Counted from the first letter of the stretch, positions 11,807 through 24,740 are shown. The stretch: 64,000 nucleotides of DNA from Nissolia schottii (GCA_003254905.1 QANU01048826.1:85937-149936), one strand, 5' to 3'. A program made the numbers and translations. The notes: generated from the letters alone by a model not told the origin.

Positions 11807-12707
11807 GTAAAAAAGGAAAAGTGAGGGAAATTACTAAAGAGAGTGAGGGAGATGTAGGATTATACTTTAGCTGGGGTGTGGTTTGGGTCTGGGAGGTTGG
11901 ATTAGTTAGCTTTATACGAAGAAGTCCTTGTCTCGGTGTAGTTGGCTTTCGACAAAGATGTAGGATTGATGAGGTTTATTTATTGATTAGACAAAGGCGT
12001 TTGGATTTGAATAATGATTCCAGGGCTTATTAGTGGTCACAGAGGACAAATGACCCACAAGGATTCCAAAAATATATCACTGTTGATCGTCATGGGCGGC
12101 GTCATTGGTAGCCATTTGACTTTTTAGAAGAATTTCTCTCTTCAGGTTAATAATCAGGGTGGCTGGGTTGGTTCTGGAGCATAAAATGATCTGGTGTGCT
12201 GAGAACCACATTCACAAGTAAAGTCCAATGATGGCCCATAAGTATGATTGTCTCACAACAATCCGGTTTAATTAGTTACTCTATCATGATGCATAGTGCT
12301 GAGCTACTGCTTTTGCAAAACAAGAATAGGAATAATGTCCATTTTATTTATTTATTTATTTATTTAAAAGAAGAATAAATATGAACCAGTAGTAGTGGCG
12401 TGGTAATCCTCCCCCAAAGAATCCTAAGCAGACCTCGCGTGCGCTCATAAGTCATTACATGAATGAGTGATGACTCATGTCATGAGTCATGCCACCAATC
12501 GACCGAAATGGACAGACTGAATAAGAAAAATTTCTGTCCGAGTATTGGATTACAGTCAAAACATAACAACCACTATGTATGTTATAATATTATAACAATT
12601 TATTAATATAATATGTTTATAAGATGTTTAATATTAACAACTAATTAATTATTTTGTAGTATTAACAGTTTAATTTCTAATGCACTGGCTCATCCAATCA
12701 AATCCTC
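11807..12707. other. Upstream region of the F-box gene, intergenic
   Basis: Holds the F-box promoter region and a short tetranucleotide run of TTTA units at about 12345-12366. An open frame at 11752-12033 overlaps the F-box start on the other strand and looks like chance. Confidence 0.4.
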
Positions 12708-12840
12708 GTCACTATAAGAAAAGCACAACTTATTGGCACTTTTTACATGCGGCTGTTGAAATTGCCTTTGTTTGACCTTTAGTGACGGTTTCTTATCAAA
12801 CGGCTACAAATCAATTAGTAGCAGTTTGGGAGCCTAATCA
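12708..12840 (+). mobile_element. CACTA-like terminal remnant
   Basis: Starts cactataagaaaa, close to the CACTA-superfamily terminus CACTACAAGAAAA, followed by a repeated word around gtgacggtttcttatcaaacgg (again at about 12870), as expected of subterminal repeats. No second end or transposase was found. Confidence 0.35.
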
Positions 12841-15013
12841 CTGGAAAACTGAAAATAAAAAAATGAATGTGACGGTTTCTTATCAAACGGACGTGCGCTG
12901 CAATGACATGGTGAAAAGTGGGCGCTTCAACGACATGAAATAGAAGTCTCACATCGGAAACATCATTTAGAGGGGTTTTGAGCTCCTCCTATATGTAGAA
13001 GTCTCTCATGAGTGTTTAGACTTACTAATTCACTCAAGAGTTTGGAAGTTCTATTTTTAGTGTGATTATTTGTTCCAGTTATATTTAATTCTTTCTCCCT
13101 CTCATTCTTCTCTCCATGGGGAAGCAGTGTCTGCACATAGGGTGTCAGGAGCTTTCAGTGTCTGTGCTTCTTAATTGTCATCCATTTCAAGGTGAGTGAC
13201 TTTCTTCACGGTCTATTTTCAGACCATGTATTTATTTTAAGATTTATTTATTTTATGCATGCCTTTATGTAGTCCTAGGAGGCAGAACTTAATATTTTCT
13301 TTTAATTATTTAAGAAACTAATTATTTATGTAGAAACTTCCTTATTTATGAAAGTAGTTTATGAAAATATTTTAGCAAGTCATGAAAACTATTTTAGAAC
13401 TACAAGCGACCATAAACCTTATTGCATTAAATATGTCACGTTGCATATGTATGGATGTTTTTGAATAAGTTGATCATGTAATGCTATTAGTTAATATGTT
13501 TGTCATGTTCATGTTGTTTAAATTGTTTTCATGGGAGTAGATCTAGGATAGAACTGTAAGTCAACGACAACCTACGTTCACCTTAGTATACCTTGTACAA
13601 TTGTAACTTAGAATAGGATTCATGTAGAATTAGGGAAAGACCATGAAGCCTAGACATAGGCAACCCATGTCGCCCAATGTCATGTATCACATCTCACGAA
13701 TAGTGTATAATTTATCATGTATCATGTCATGTAGATTAGAGAAAAACCGTAAAGCTTAGACATTTCAAGAACAACTAAACCATAATGCTTGGATTATCTA
13801 TCTAAAGAGCTCCCAACTTATTTATATTTTCAAATGCATTTACATACTATGTATTATAATTATATAAATATTTTCATGCTTAATATTATATTATGTATTG
13901 CATATGAATGTCATGATTACGAAATGTCCCATGTTACCGTGCAGATGATCATTCCCTGAGGCTCTCTCCAGAGTTCTCACCCCTCAACCTCCCCCTCCAC
14001 TTGTAAGTTAGGATATAGAAGTTGCACTGTGCAATGTCACAGTCACAAAATAATCAAGGAAAATAAAATAGTCATACATTGCTCACATCAAAAGTGAGAA
14101 GTCTTTCTGCCAAAGATTGAATCTCATCAGTTGAGCTAACCAACACTCGAGGACTCGAAAAGCTACATCTAACACACTAAAATGTTCTACTTCTACATCA
14201 TCATCACCAGAGATATAGTAGGAAAATTTTGACCTCTTAGAGAGTGTCATGTGGAAAGGAACAACTCCCCCAATAACCGCTAGTGGTCGTGGGAAAGGTT
14301 TTCCAAAGCCAAATAGACCAAAACAAGTGTAAAGCCCAGTAAAACACAAATTGATGTGTAATGAGCTTAGTAGGAGATGACTAGAAGCCCATAATGAAAT
14401 AACTTGAGCAAAAAGATCTCAGCCCGAGAAACCTTAGAAATTGAGACAACTCCACAACTATTATATCTCAAATAAAAGAGCATGACAAACACTAAGCACC
14501 GCCTCATAGGCTAGACAAAGCAACAACCCCAAGCTCATTGGTATAATGAGGCTAATGTGTATTTCATGAAATCCAAATCATTTATACAAGCTCAACAATG
14601 ACTAAAAACAAACTTGGGGGCTCCATAGCTCAAAAAATCCGAGCTCATGAGCTCAACCAAACCAATACCCATACAAAAGCTCAAGAACATCTCTATAAGC
14701 TCAGCATTCCATCTAAAGGCAACAAATGATCTTGGGGACTATGTATTGGACTAATTATCTGGGCCTAAATCATGGCGGTAAGGCCCCATAGAGTCCATGT
14801 GCAGTCCACATCCACGTCAGGCAATGAACCTAGACAATATGATGCATTGATGCATTAAATTGTAGCAAGTGCACTACTTGTGACAAGTAATAGTGAGTAT
14901 TTATACTCAACTTGTCGAACCCACGAGGATAATATTACATGTTTGTGTGATGACCTATAGGTTCAATAACCTTAGAGTGTAGGATAGAGTACCTAAGTAA
15001 CCTAGATTGGACA
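12841..15013. other. Decayed repeat sequence without gene
   Basis: Contains the phrase gtctcacatcgg at about 12948, common in plant LTRs, and a stretch near 14914 (gtcgaacccacgaggataat) that resembles Tat/Athila LTR sequence. A minus-strand open frame at 14083-14349 has no recognisable domain; it could be another transposon passenger fragment. Nothing else could be identified. Confidence 0.35.
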
Positions 15014-15021
15014 CTTGTAGT

Positions 15022-15941
15022 CATGGTTATCAAAATCGCGAGTTAACTTGTAAACTCATACGAGTTTACGTTCACGTTCCTAGGTAGTAAAATCAAGTTG
15101 ACTCACATGTAAACTCGTTTCTGGGTAAACTCGGCTGAACTCGGGTAAACTCGTGTAAACTCGCATAGAATCGCGAGTTCACGAGTTTACCACAGGTGAG
15201 GGTTTTTTTTTTATTTTTTTTTTATTTTTTACAGCTGTGCATGTAATCGTGCTCTGTAGTGCCATCGTGCTTCGTTGCTAATCCGTCGTATGTATTTTAT
15301 CATTTTCTCAAAGATCTTTTCCACCAGGGTGCGTGATCTCTGCATCGCTATCTATACTTTAGTGTTCTGGATTGGAGACATCATCATCACATACTCGCTT
15401 CTTGTGATGCTCAGTACTATGAGACTCGCTGGTATCTCCGGTATTTATGTTGTTGTGTGTGTCATCTCCTGGATTTTTGTGTTCTTGAAGGTTCCAGAAA
15501 CAAAGGGCATGCCTCTTAAACTCATCACTGAATTCTTTGTTGTCGGCTCGAAGCAGACTACTTCTGTCAAGAATGAGTGACATTATTCTTTATATATATT
15601 TGCTATGTTGGTTGCTCAATACACCAACTCTCTCTTGTGTTGATCGATTTTACTTGTCATTAAGTTTATGTGGAGGAGGATATGTTCTAGTTCAAACATA
15701 TGTATTATGTATTATCTATGAATTGAACTTAGAACTCATATATTTCATCTTTATTAGTGCTTTGTTATGGAGTTAAAAGTACTTATGAATTTCAAGTTTT
15801 ATGAAATATATTTTTGTAGCATAATAATTTTTTAAAATACTTTTTTATATTTTTTAATAATAGGTAAACTCGTACGAGTTTACGATCCGAGTTTACGGAG
15901 GCTCTACGAGTTTACTTAAACTCGCGAGTTTGATAACCATG
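15022..15941. mobile_element. Gene-capturing TIR transposon (Pack-type, hAT-like), 920 bp
   Basis: Inverted ends catggttatcaaa-atcgcgag (15022) and ctcgcgag-tttgataaccatg (to 15941) match over about 22 bp. They are flanked by 8 bp duplications cttgtagt (15014-15021) and ctcgtagt (15942-15949), with one mismatch. An 8 bp duplication points to the hAT superfamily. Just inside both ends are many copies of acgagtttac or its complement, typical of transposase-binding subterminal repeats. The centre is a fragment of a host sugar-transporter gene; there is no transposase. Confidence 0.75.
15275..15580 (+). pseudogene. Captured C-terminal exon of a tonoplast sugar transporter (TST/TMT)
   Basis: The frame encodes the last ~90 residues of a TST/TMT-type monosaccharide transporter: TRVRDLCIAIYTLVFWIGD, two hydrophobic helices, then VPETKGMPL and EFF before a natural stop. 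The PETKG signature is characteristic of sugar porters. The intact proteins are over 700 residues, so this is only the last two transmembrane helices and cytosolic tail. It sits wholly within the TIR element. The reading frame is still open but several conserved positions differ (for example RVRD where RVRG is usual). Confidence 0.8.
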
Positions 15942-15949
15942 CTCGTAGT

Positions 15950-16199
15950 AAAAAAAAAAGGTTGACTTTTTTTAGTAATCGACTTTTATTTTATTTCTTT
16001 ATTTTTGTTTTAGAGGACATGATATTTTTTTCATATTTAAAAAAATTAAATAGAAATAGGAAATAAGATAAGATTATTTTAAATTTAAATAGAAAGTAAG
16101 AGGTAAAATAAGATGCTTTTAAATTTTAAATAAGACGATTTGAAAATTAAATAATGTTTCCTTCATTAATAGAATAATTTTGAAAATTCAAATAATTGA
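15950..16199. other. AT-rich spacer
   Basis: No feature seen. Confidence 0.3.
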
Positions 16200-17435
16200 T
16201 TTTTTATTATTTTGATTTTAAAATTTATTAATAATCTATTTTAGATTTAGTTTAAAAATAAAAAGGTAAAGGAGTTTAGTATGAAGTTCAATCTCACATT
16301 GATGGCAAGCCTCCACGTAAGATGTCAATGTTATGTCGTTAGAGTATTTTGAATCAATTAGCGATGTCATTTGAGTTCTTGTTGAGGTCACAAAGTATGA
16401 CACTCAGTCTTCAGTAACTCCAGGTGAGTGAGATGTTGTTCATGACTTATTTTAGTCACTAATCTGTGCTCGTGCATAGAGCCATACACTATGTGAGATA
16501 GAGGGCATCACCATTGTTTTTACACAATTGAATTTGTTTGAGTCTCTAAATTATGAAAATTGTATGGAAGGAATGGGAAATGATCAAGGCATTTTGTTCT
16601 TTAAAATTAAAACCCACTTGGCCAAATAAAACTGACCATGATTAGGAATATCCTTTGCTACCCCTTTTGAGCCTAACATGAGAAATTTCTTGGTTGTTAC
16701 ATAGTCCCTAAACCTTAAAGGAAAAACAAATGACTTCCCTTAATTTCTAAATTAAGAGAGCATTCGATTTGAATTATGTGCAAAAATCCAAGTCAGGGGG
16801 AAACAAGGATGGGAAAAAGTGGGAACATACAAAAGTTGAAGAAAAAGAACAGAAGCAAGCAAAAAAGAAACATTCTATCCCAAAACAAAAAGAAGAAAAA
16901 AGAAAAGGGATAAGAAAAAGGAGAATAAAAGGGTAAGGAAACGAGAAAAGAACAGGTGAAAAAAAGAAGATGGTTTTCATCGCTCTCTTAATTAGAAATA
17001 GTTGCATACCTAGAAAAACCAGTTTTCTTTGTAGCCTGGCCACGTTACAACCCTTAAAAAGTCCTTCTGTGATCCTTGACTAACCATACTATTAGATTGA
17101 ATTGTGAGGCAGGTAACAAATTTGAATTGTTGCAATTCAATGGTGACATTGAGCGAAACACTCACCCTAAATTGGTCCACTGACCATTGTGTGCATAAAG
17201 ATAATTTCCTTGGTGGAAAAGACATTGGATAGAGTGATTTGTTTATGCTATTCAAGTGATTGTGCATTTGACTTGTTTAAGGTTATTCTAGGTTGTCTCA
17301 CATGGTCTTAAGCTTAAACTGTCTGAAACTTTTCAATTCATTGCAATAACCGATTGTTCATAAGCATTGATCTCTTGTAAAATAATTCTACTACCTCTTG
17401 TTTGAGGACAAACAAGGTCTTAAGTCAGGGGGAGT
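16200..17435 (+). mobile_element. 3' non-coding internal region of a Tat/Athila-type gypsy element
   Basis: No coding capacity. The segment ends in gaggacaaacaagg and then a polypurine tract tcagggggag directly before the LTR, as in Tat/Athila elements, which carry a long non-coding stretch upstream of the 3' LTR. Gag and pol are absent. The left limit is approximate. Confidence 0.45.
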
Positions 17436-18957
17436 GATAAGTGCCTAATTTACGCAATTCTCACTTATTAAAATGGCACTTATCTGTTGATGTTTTAATA
17501 AATTATCTAATTAAATCATTATGTTTTGTAGGTTTCTAATATATTTTGCAAGATGAATACAAGAATGATAATGAAGATCCCTAGAAGAATGAAGAAAAAG
17601 GGCAAAAGAGGAAAAAAGAGCAAAAAGGACGAATTCAGGAGAAGACCGCTCAGCGGATACACATCAGTGCTCAGCGAAAGTGGAAGAACCGCTCAGCGGT
17701 TAACCCCTTACCGCTGAGCGGTTATAAGTCGGCAGCAACTTGGCACCGGCGCATTTATTGCGCCAGGCTGGCCCCACCGTGGGTTGCTGCGCCGCCCCTG
17801 CAAGCCGCCACCGCATTAAATGAAGCCGCCCTATTTGACCTCACCGCTCAGCGGCGATACCAAACCGCTGAGCGGACCTTCCAAATTTTTCCTATAAATA
17901 GGAGGGAGGCCGAGGCATTAAGGGCATCACTCTTCCACCCATCACACTCAATACATTTCCTCTATTCTCCACATTTTCTTAAGTTAGGGTTAGGTAGGAA
18001 GTTAGGGTTTAGAAGCTTTCCTTAACGGAAGTGTTGTCGGATTGCCAACGATTGTGAATCATGGTGGACGTGTGGAGACATTTCACCACCCTTCTCAACC
18101 TACCATTGCTCTAAACCCCTGTAAGTTGTAATCTATCCATGACAATGGATAGCTAACTTCTTTCTTGTTGGGATTTGATGCGTTGTATTGCTTAAATGTA
18201 TCCATCTTGATTCATGTGTATTACTCTATGAAGTTCTATGATTTTTATGATTGGTCTTGCACCTAATGCTAACTTTTTTTTAGTGCTTTGATTCTTAACT
18301 TGAGACTTATTTGTTTAAGTGAAAGCTATCCTAAGTAAGTTACAAACCAAGTTAAGTTCAATCTTGCTATGCTAAAAGTTTGATTCAACGTTTAAATGTT
18401 GTGGACGTAAGTTACTATCCTTTAATCTGACCTAGATCAATTCATTTAGTTCTTAACCGCCTTAACTGGAAACCAAGAACTAATCGCTTTAACACCTGTA
18501 TTACGTCAAGGTACTTTGTTAAATTTGTGCAAGGCAATTGACAATCTAATAAAGGAACTTGTGATCTTAACATGCTCAAACGAGATGATTAAGTTAAGAA
18601 CTGGTGGCGATAAAATCAAAAGAACTCATAGATCATATTAACTGGGTTATTGGTTACATTAAGGTAATATTGCAATTCAAATCCCAACATCTTTCTTTAC
18701 CTGCCTAAAACTTAAGTTCATTTTCATTTTACACTTTAATTGCAACGTTGTTTCTTTGTTAATTTACTCAACAAACCAACCCTTTTCTATAAGCTTAAAG
18801 TAGCATCAATCAAAGACCGTTGTTTTAAACACAATCTCTGTGAATACGATAATACCCGACTTTACTGCAATTGGATCCCTCAAGGATCTGAAAGCTTTAA
18901 AAAGGATATATTAAATTAACGAGAGTACAAACCCATTGCGGAAAAAGCTTTCATCAG
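17436..18957 (+). mobile_element. Tat/Athila-type LTR, about 1.5 kb
   Basis: Starts tgataagtgcc right after the polypurine tract and ends tttcatca. A TATA box lies at 17893-17900. Upstream of it are seven or so copies or variants of CGCTCAGCG / CCGCTGAGCGG (17645-17875). A homologous LTR lies reversed at 59326-60629; the two share the end block around ggatccctcaaggat. Its right end interrupts the last few bases of another gypsy element (18958-19026). Confidence 0.65.
17893..17900 (+). promoter_or_regulatory. TATA box of the Tat-type LTR
   Basis: tataaata within cctataaatagg, immediately downstream of the CGCTCAGCG word array. The homologous LTR has the reverse of this box at 60239-60246. Confidence 0.5.
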
Positions 18958-19026
18958 TAAGTAGGAACTATTTGGAACTTTAGACATGGAAATTTCGAGG
19001 GCGAAAATTTTCGAAGGAGGGAGGAA
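18958..19026 (+). mobile_element. Polypurine tract and last internal bases of the gypsy element of LTR H
   Basis: The sequence ttcgagggcgaaaattttcg followed by aaggagggaggaa precedes the LTR. A Phe-Glu-Asp-Glu-type end plus purine tract just before TGTAACA is the usual 3' junction of Tekay/Del-type plant chromoviruses. This short remnant identifies the large LTR family (A-I) as Ty3/gypsy. Confidence 0.65.
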
Positions 19027-19592
19027 TGTAACATCCTGTTTTCCCCTTAGCGAAATTTCGCTAGATAATTGTTGAGATAATTATATTTTTGGTTAAATAA
19101 GTAGAATTAGGAACCCTTGGGATTAAGAATTGTCTGTAGGAATATTTCTGTACGTTTTCTGGAAATTCTGCAGACACTAGAACAAACCCTTTTTGCCGTC
19201 TAAACACAACCGCGCATCTAAAGTATCCGTAAAAGGTACGGCTACAGATAAGAATTCAAAAATACCCAAGTGAGCCTAAAATATTACTTGGAAAAAATTA
19301 GTGGATCACAACGATGTGATCAGAATATTTTTAGAACAGTCGTACGCGAAGTACCGGGACCGGAAACGAGAAAAACCTGATCGAAATTGATCTGCCAGAG
19401 CCCGTAAATTTTCAGCCACAAAACCGGCCAAGAAACATCAAAATACATGGCCGAGAATTCAGCCAAGTGTGGTCAAGGAGGCAAAAGGTGGATGAGTCAT
19501 GAAAATGATATTTAGGAAAAAGACAAGATAAGGGCATTTTGGGAATTTTGCCCCCAAGGGCAAAATGGGAAAGTGATTTTCGTGGGTTTGCC

Positions 19593-19599
19593 TATAAAA
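19593..19599 (+). promoter_or_regulatory. TATA box of LTR H
   Basis: tataaaa at the same distance from the LTR start (566 bp) as in copies D and F. Confidence 0.45.
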
Positions 19600-20879
19600 C
19601 CCCCCAAATCAGAAATTTTGGAGAGAAATTAGAAAACCTTGCCAAAACTCTGTCCGATTACACAATCGACTGTTATTCGGTCAAACTAGAGACCCAGACA
19701 CTTCCTGCATCAAACCTAGTCCCTGTTCTTCAGAAATCCCCTAACCTAAACCTACAAAAAGTCATCAAAATCCCTATGGAAAGCTTGGAAAGATTCAGCC
19801 TAAGAAGATTTAGGAGCCATCAAAGCAAGCTAGAAGTCTACAGGAATCACCGGAACCGTAAAATGTGGGTAAACCGACATAATCACTGTCTATGTGATTT
19901 AGGATGTGTTGAGCTATGTTTTATGCTAGATATATCTGTGGTTAGGATTCCTTTTATGTGACCTTGGTATATATATTTCGTTGATGATTGTCTAGAGCTG
20001 CTAGTGTTATCTGTGATTCTGTCAGAATTTAGGAAAACCTAAGACGAAAATAGGCATGTCACGTTTTTGAGAGGAACTGTATGCTGGGATTTTTATCATG
20101 AAAAACTAATGTGATTTTTGAGTTCTACACGAAATTTTGAGTGGGGATGTCAAGTTTTATGATTTTTGGAGTCCCCAATGAATTTCTCAGCAAACAGGCA
20201 GAAAACGGTATTTTTATGAAAAAGGGCAAAACGGGAATTTCGTGGTTTGGGACTGAAAAACTGGGTTGATTTTCAGAAAATATGGGTTTAGAACTATCAA
20301 AAACCCTAAGGGCAAGTCTTGAGTCCATCGGGTTTTTGAGAACTAAAATTCCAAAGAAAACAGGGCTTTTACGGGGCAAAACAGTAATTTTGAGGAAAAG
20401 GGCAAAACAGCCATTTCGTGAATTTGGGTTCAAAATCTGAATTTCTAAGCATGAAAAATGATCTTAGGATTATCAAAAACCTTGGGGTAAGGTCTTGGAC
20501 CTTTCTGGTTTCTGATCACTAATTTCTGACAGAAAACAGATGTATGCTTTGTGATTTTTAGAATAACTGCTGGGTATGTTTGTTTATGTTTAGGAAATGC
20601 TTGAGCATGAAATATTGAGCTATGCATGTTCTATGTGTTATGTGTTACATAACTATGTGAGTCTATTCATGCTTTGTGGTTTATGGAATAAATGCTTGGA
20701 TATGCTATGTTAGGTTTTAGCAAGTAAAAGTATGTTCCCTATGCTTATGAGAACATGATCATGGATGAATGATATATGATTATATGATTATAACACGTGA
20801 ATGCTTTATGAGATATTTAATGATAGTTATGTTAAGAACATGATATGTGATGATTTGCCTATGCTACACATGCCTTATA

Positions 20880-21240
20880 ATGCATTTTAAGACACAAATA
20901 CGACAACATGACATGACAAGACACGTGCATTAAAAGGATATGACAACATGACATGACAATACACGTGCATTAAAGGATACGACATCATGCATATTAAGAG
21001 ATGGAGATGACATCATGATATGACAGACATGTAACTTAAAGGATACGACATCATGCATATCAAGACAAGAATATGACATTATGATTCGACAAGACATGTA
21101 AATTAAAGGATATGACATCATGCATATTGAGACATGAATATGACATCATGATATGACAAGAGAAGTGCATTAAAAGGATGCGACATCATGTTAAGATATG
21201 GATATGACATTATGATACGGCAAGTGAATTTCCTCAGGCA
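20880..21240 (+). repeat. Tandem repeat in LTR H (~78 bp units)
   Basis: Repeated blocks of the type aaaggatacgacatcatgca with variants of catgatatgacaagacatg, about four to five degenerate copies. Confidence 0.6.
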
Positions 21241-21339
21241 TTCTATATGCCCTATAGGCTTATGATACATAGATGAAACATGAATATGATATGATACAAT
21301 ACGTGAACATGATGATATGCATATGTACTGATGATATGT

Positions 21340-21560
21340 TTATATGACACGTGAAGATGATGATATGTGATTTAACTGTATATGTTACATGAATATGATA
21401 TGTCTATATGACACACGAATATGATGATAGGTAAAACATGAAGATGATGATATGTGATTTAACTGTAAATGTTACATGAATATGATATGTCTATATGACA
21501 CACGAATATGATGATAGGTAAAACATGAAGATGATGATATGTGATTTAACTGTATATGTG
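21340..21560 (+). repeat. Tandem repeat in LTR H (~87 bp units)
   Basis: The phrase gatgatgatatgtgatttaa recurs at about 21355, 21441 and 21528, giving two and a half nearly identical units. Confidence 0.7.
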
Positions 21561-22263
21561 ATTCAGGAATCAGAATAGAGAACAGATGACCTAGATAAGG
21601 AAAGATAGGTTCCCTCAGTCACCTAGTAATCATAGGTAGCTGCTCAGGCTTAAAATGAATATTAATAAATAGTAGAGATGTAGTATAACTGTTACACTTA
21701 GAGACCCCTGAGCGGTGGAATCATAATTGAGAGTAAAATGAGCAACGACGACAGAGGTTTTCCCACTGAGAACATAGAGTTCTCATACCCGCTCCTTTAT
21801 GGCTCTAGGTAAGCAAGACAGGACCTCAACTTGATATACGCAGCGGCAGCCTCGAAGATGATGAATCAAGGAATAGGATAGCAAGAACTAGGCTAAGAAG
21901 GTTACAATCCATGTATTGTATTTATATGAAAACTTATGTGTATGTATTAACTAAGATATTATCTATGTAAATGTTTGTGATTATATGCTATGGACCACTT
22001 GCCTGCTTATTGTTTGACATTGTTATATTAGAGCAGCTATTATACAGTTTTAACGCTTGCAGTATAAATTCTGTCTGACACGCACGGCTCATATTTTATA
22101 TCATATGTGTAGAAAGAAAAAGTTTCAAAATGGTCCATATTTTCTAAGTAAGAAATATTTTCAAAGCTAAAGTAGGGGCTAAAAGTAACACCAACCAAAG
22201 CAGATAACAACCTAGTGAGCATTGTTTGCGATGTACACGTAAGCAGCCAGCTAGGGTGTTACA

Positions 22264-22913
22264 CAGGTCACGTTAATTCCTCTTTTGGTTTCGCTCAACC
22301 GATGGTTTCTATACCTGTGAAGTACTCTCTCTCAATCCTTTTCTCGAGTTATCATGCAAAACATCAAAATAATTCAATTTATGGTCAATTAATCAATTGT
22401 AATTAAGCACGAGCATATAGAAACGTTAACAGACATCAATAAGAGTTGAATAACAACTATATTAAAATAACGTTATCACAAGAGGTTACATCAATGCCCT
22501 AGCAAGGAATTTAGTGTATAAAGGAAGAAGAATAAAAGAGAGAAGAAAAGAGAGGCATAGAGGAAAAAACCATAGATCACAAATGGTGGTATACAATGAG
22601 TGGGGTGCGGATTTCTTGCGTAGCACCCTGGTGATGGTGCTTTGGCCCCGATTAGCACCTCTAGGGTTACCTCATCTTCAAATCTGATTCCCCCATATCC
22701 ATTGAGGTCATTTAGGTTGTATTTATAGAGTTTAACCCAAAATTAGGTTAAAAAAACTCTTAAATTCATATTTTTGTCATCGTCAGGCCGCTCAAGCAGT
22801 TGCGCAATTTGCACTGACAACACTGCACTACAATAGTAAAAATGTTATAACTTTTGTTATAGACGTCAAATTAAGTTGATCCAAGTCTCAAATTAAATAT
22901 AAGAGAAAGATGT
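22264..22913. other. Unassigned sequence between two retroelement remnants
   Basis: No gene seen. A short frame at 22215-22406 overlaps the LTR end and looks random. Probably decayed retroelement internal or LTR sequence. Confidence 0.3.
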
Positions 22914-23860
22914 CACGCCCAAAATTGGGACGTGACCACACATAGGGATACTGTGTGTATCCTGACGTGGAAAGTTTTCTTGAGAATGGAAGGTGGTCTC
23001 TTGAGACAAAAAGTAAAGAACGGAAACACATAAGAGTTTATGGACCCCAGATTGAAAAATGCTAACACATCATCCAAATAAACTGAGATTAAGCCTATCA
23101 AGATAGCATTGGAGGCATCTGTATCTTGACGAGTCAGAGCATATCCTCCACCATTAGCTCCTCGGCCACCTGGGTTCCTTCCTCTCTATCCTCTGTTATT
23201 TGGACCCCTACCCCCAACACCTATGCCAGTCGGAGCCATGGACCTACTGAAACTCCCTACCTGAAATTGTGTTGTCTAATTTCCTAGACATATTGACCGC
23301 TGGCTGGAAGCGACTTGAAGGTTGGGGCAATCTCTCTTCTGGTGACCATCCTAGCCACCCTCAAAACAACCTAAGGTGTCAGAATGGAAAGGACTAGGGT
23401 GGCGCTCCCCACAGGTCTGATAGATAGAGAAAAAAAAGGACGTATGCCCTGAAGGTTGTGTACTCAACTGCTAATTACTCCTACTCTGTGTCTAAGTGTT
23501 TGGGGGATACATTAGAGCAGACTTTGAGAAGAAGGCTTGTCCTAAAGTTGCTCATTAAGGACCCTACTAGTTTGGACCTGTACTAGTACTGAAACTGCCT
23601 ATAAACGAACCTTGTTGTCGAGCCCTCTTGTCCGCATTAGACGCCTTCTACGCATTCAAACTGGTCTTAATGCAAATAGAAGCATTTACTATCTCTTAGT
23701 AAAATTCTCTATCCACCTGAGCAAACAAGCGTACTAGGTAATGAATAGGTAATCCACCTACAAACCGTAGTACCCTCTCCTAATCTGTCATTAGTAGCTG
23801 CTCAGTAGCCTGGCTTAGGTAAGAGAAATGCTCTTTAATAAAGGGATTTTATTCGACATT
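22914..23860 (-). pseudogene. Gypsy chromovirus gag-protease remnant
   Basis: Read on the minus strand, pieces appear in chromovirus order. Gag: ERVRRFVGGLP-like at about 23780, then VREFY-type spacing. Zinc knuckle: CFEGG-DGHQKRDCP near 23320, in which one metal-binding Cys is replaced by Gly. Gly/Arg-rich linker, then ALTRQDTDASN. Protease-like: FFNLGSINSYVFPFF near 23070, in which the catalytic Asp of D-S/T/L-G is Asn. There are many stops. It ends at the dyad gtcacgcccaaaattgggacgtgac at 22914, an LTR terminus like that of copy J. Confidence 0.65.
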
Positions 23861-24740
23861 TTTATACTCCATAATTGACCATTGCTGCCTAGAATTATGT
23901 GTTTTTGATGGCTAATTGATAAGATTCACATAATAATCATTTTATGAGCATAATTGAGAAAACTATAGTTTAAGCACCGTTTTTAAATTATTTTTCATTG
24001 TCTCGAGTAACCTATGCATTTAACATCTTGTGTTTAAGTTGTTAGAATCACAAGTAATCGAGTATTGGTGCAAGAAGGGGAGCAAGAGGAGCAAGGAGTG
24101 GAAGAAAAGAGCCAATTGAGAATCAGTGGAGCATCTCACGCGAGATTTAAGAAGTCTCAAGTGTCTCGCGTGGCTTCAAGCAAATAGAGAGCAAGGATTG
24201 ACACTTTGGAGAGCATGCCTCGCGCCAGACACAATGCAACTTGCGCAAGACACAATCGCAGAGGCCCAAAACGTGTAAATCCTAATTTGAAGCACACCAG
24301 ATGTTATAAATAGATATAGGGTGGACACAATTGACATCTTCTCTCTCAATTCCAAAACCAGCAACTCTTAGACTATGTTTCTTGCATTAATTCCTTTATT
24401 TATACAGTGATATAGGTTGATGTTAGCACTATTTAATTAGCCTCTTTAGGTTTGAAGATCGTTGAAGTTTTCGTCATCACTTTTGGATCCTCGCACAATT
24501 TTACTTGTTTCTCACCATCGATTTAATTAAGATTTTTATCTTTTCTTCAAATCTGATTTTTATTGTATTTATTTTATTATTATGAGCCTTAATCCTTCCA
24601 CATGAGTCTCAATCGGGAGTCTAGGAACCAAAAAGGTTAATCCCCATCAACACTGAACCTTAAAATAAGCAAATTTAGAATCAATCAAAGGTTTGGGATC
24701 AAGGCAGAACAATATTTTTAAGCGATTACTTACAATCCAC
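23861..24740. other. Intergenic, no gene seen
   Basis: AT-rich. It contains words of the ctcgcg-type (ctcacgcgag, tctcgcgtgg, cctcgcgccag near 24130-24240), which look like another retroelement leader. No coding sequence recognised. Confidence 0.3.

Larger units (their letters stand above)
19027..22263 (+). mobile_element. Large gypsy 3' LTR (copy H), 3,237 bp
   Basis: Begins tgtaacatcctg and ends agctagggtgttaca. It has the family TATA box at 19593 (566 bp from the start), ~175 bp repeats at about 20125-20620, further tandem repeats at 20880-21240 and 21330-21560, and the conserved hairpin at about 21704-21835. Because a polypurine tract precedes it, this is a 3' LTR rather than a solo LTR. 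The five bases after it (caggt) are therefore not matched on its left. Confidence 0.8.

Noticed and set aside
19022..22268. Target-site duplication for LTR H
   Set aside because: Flanks aggaa and caggt do not match, as expected for a 3' LTR attached to an internal remnant.
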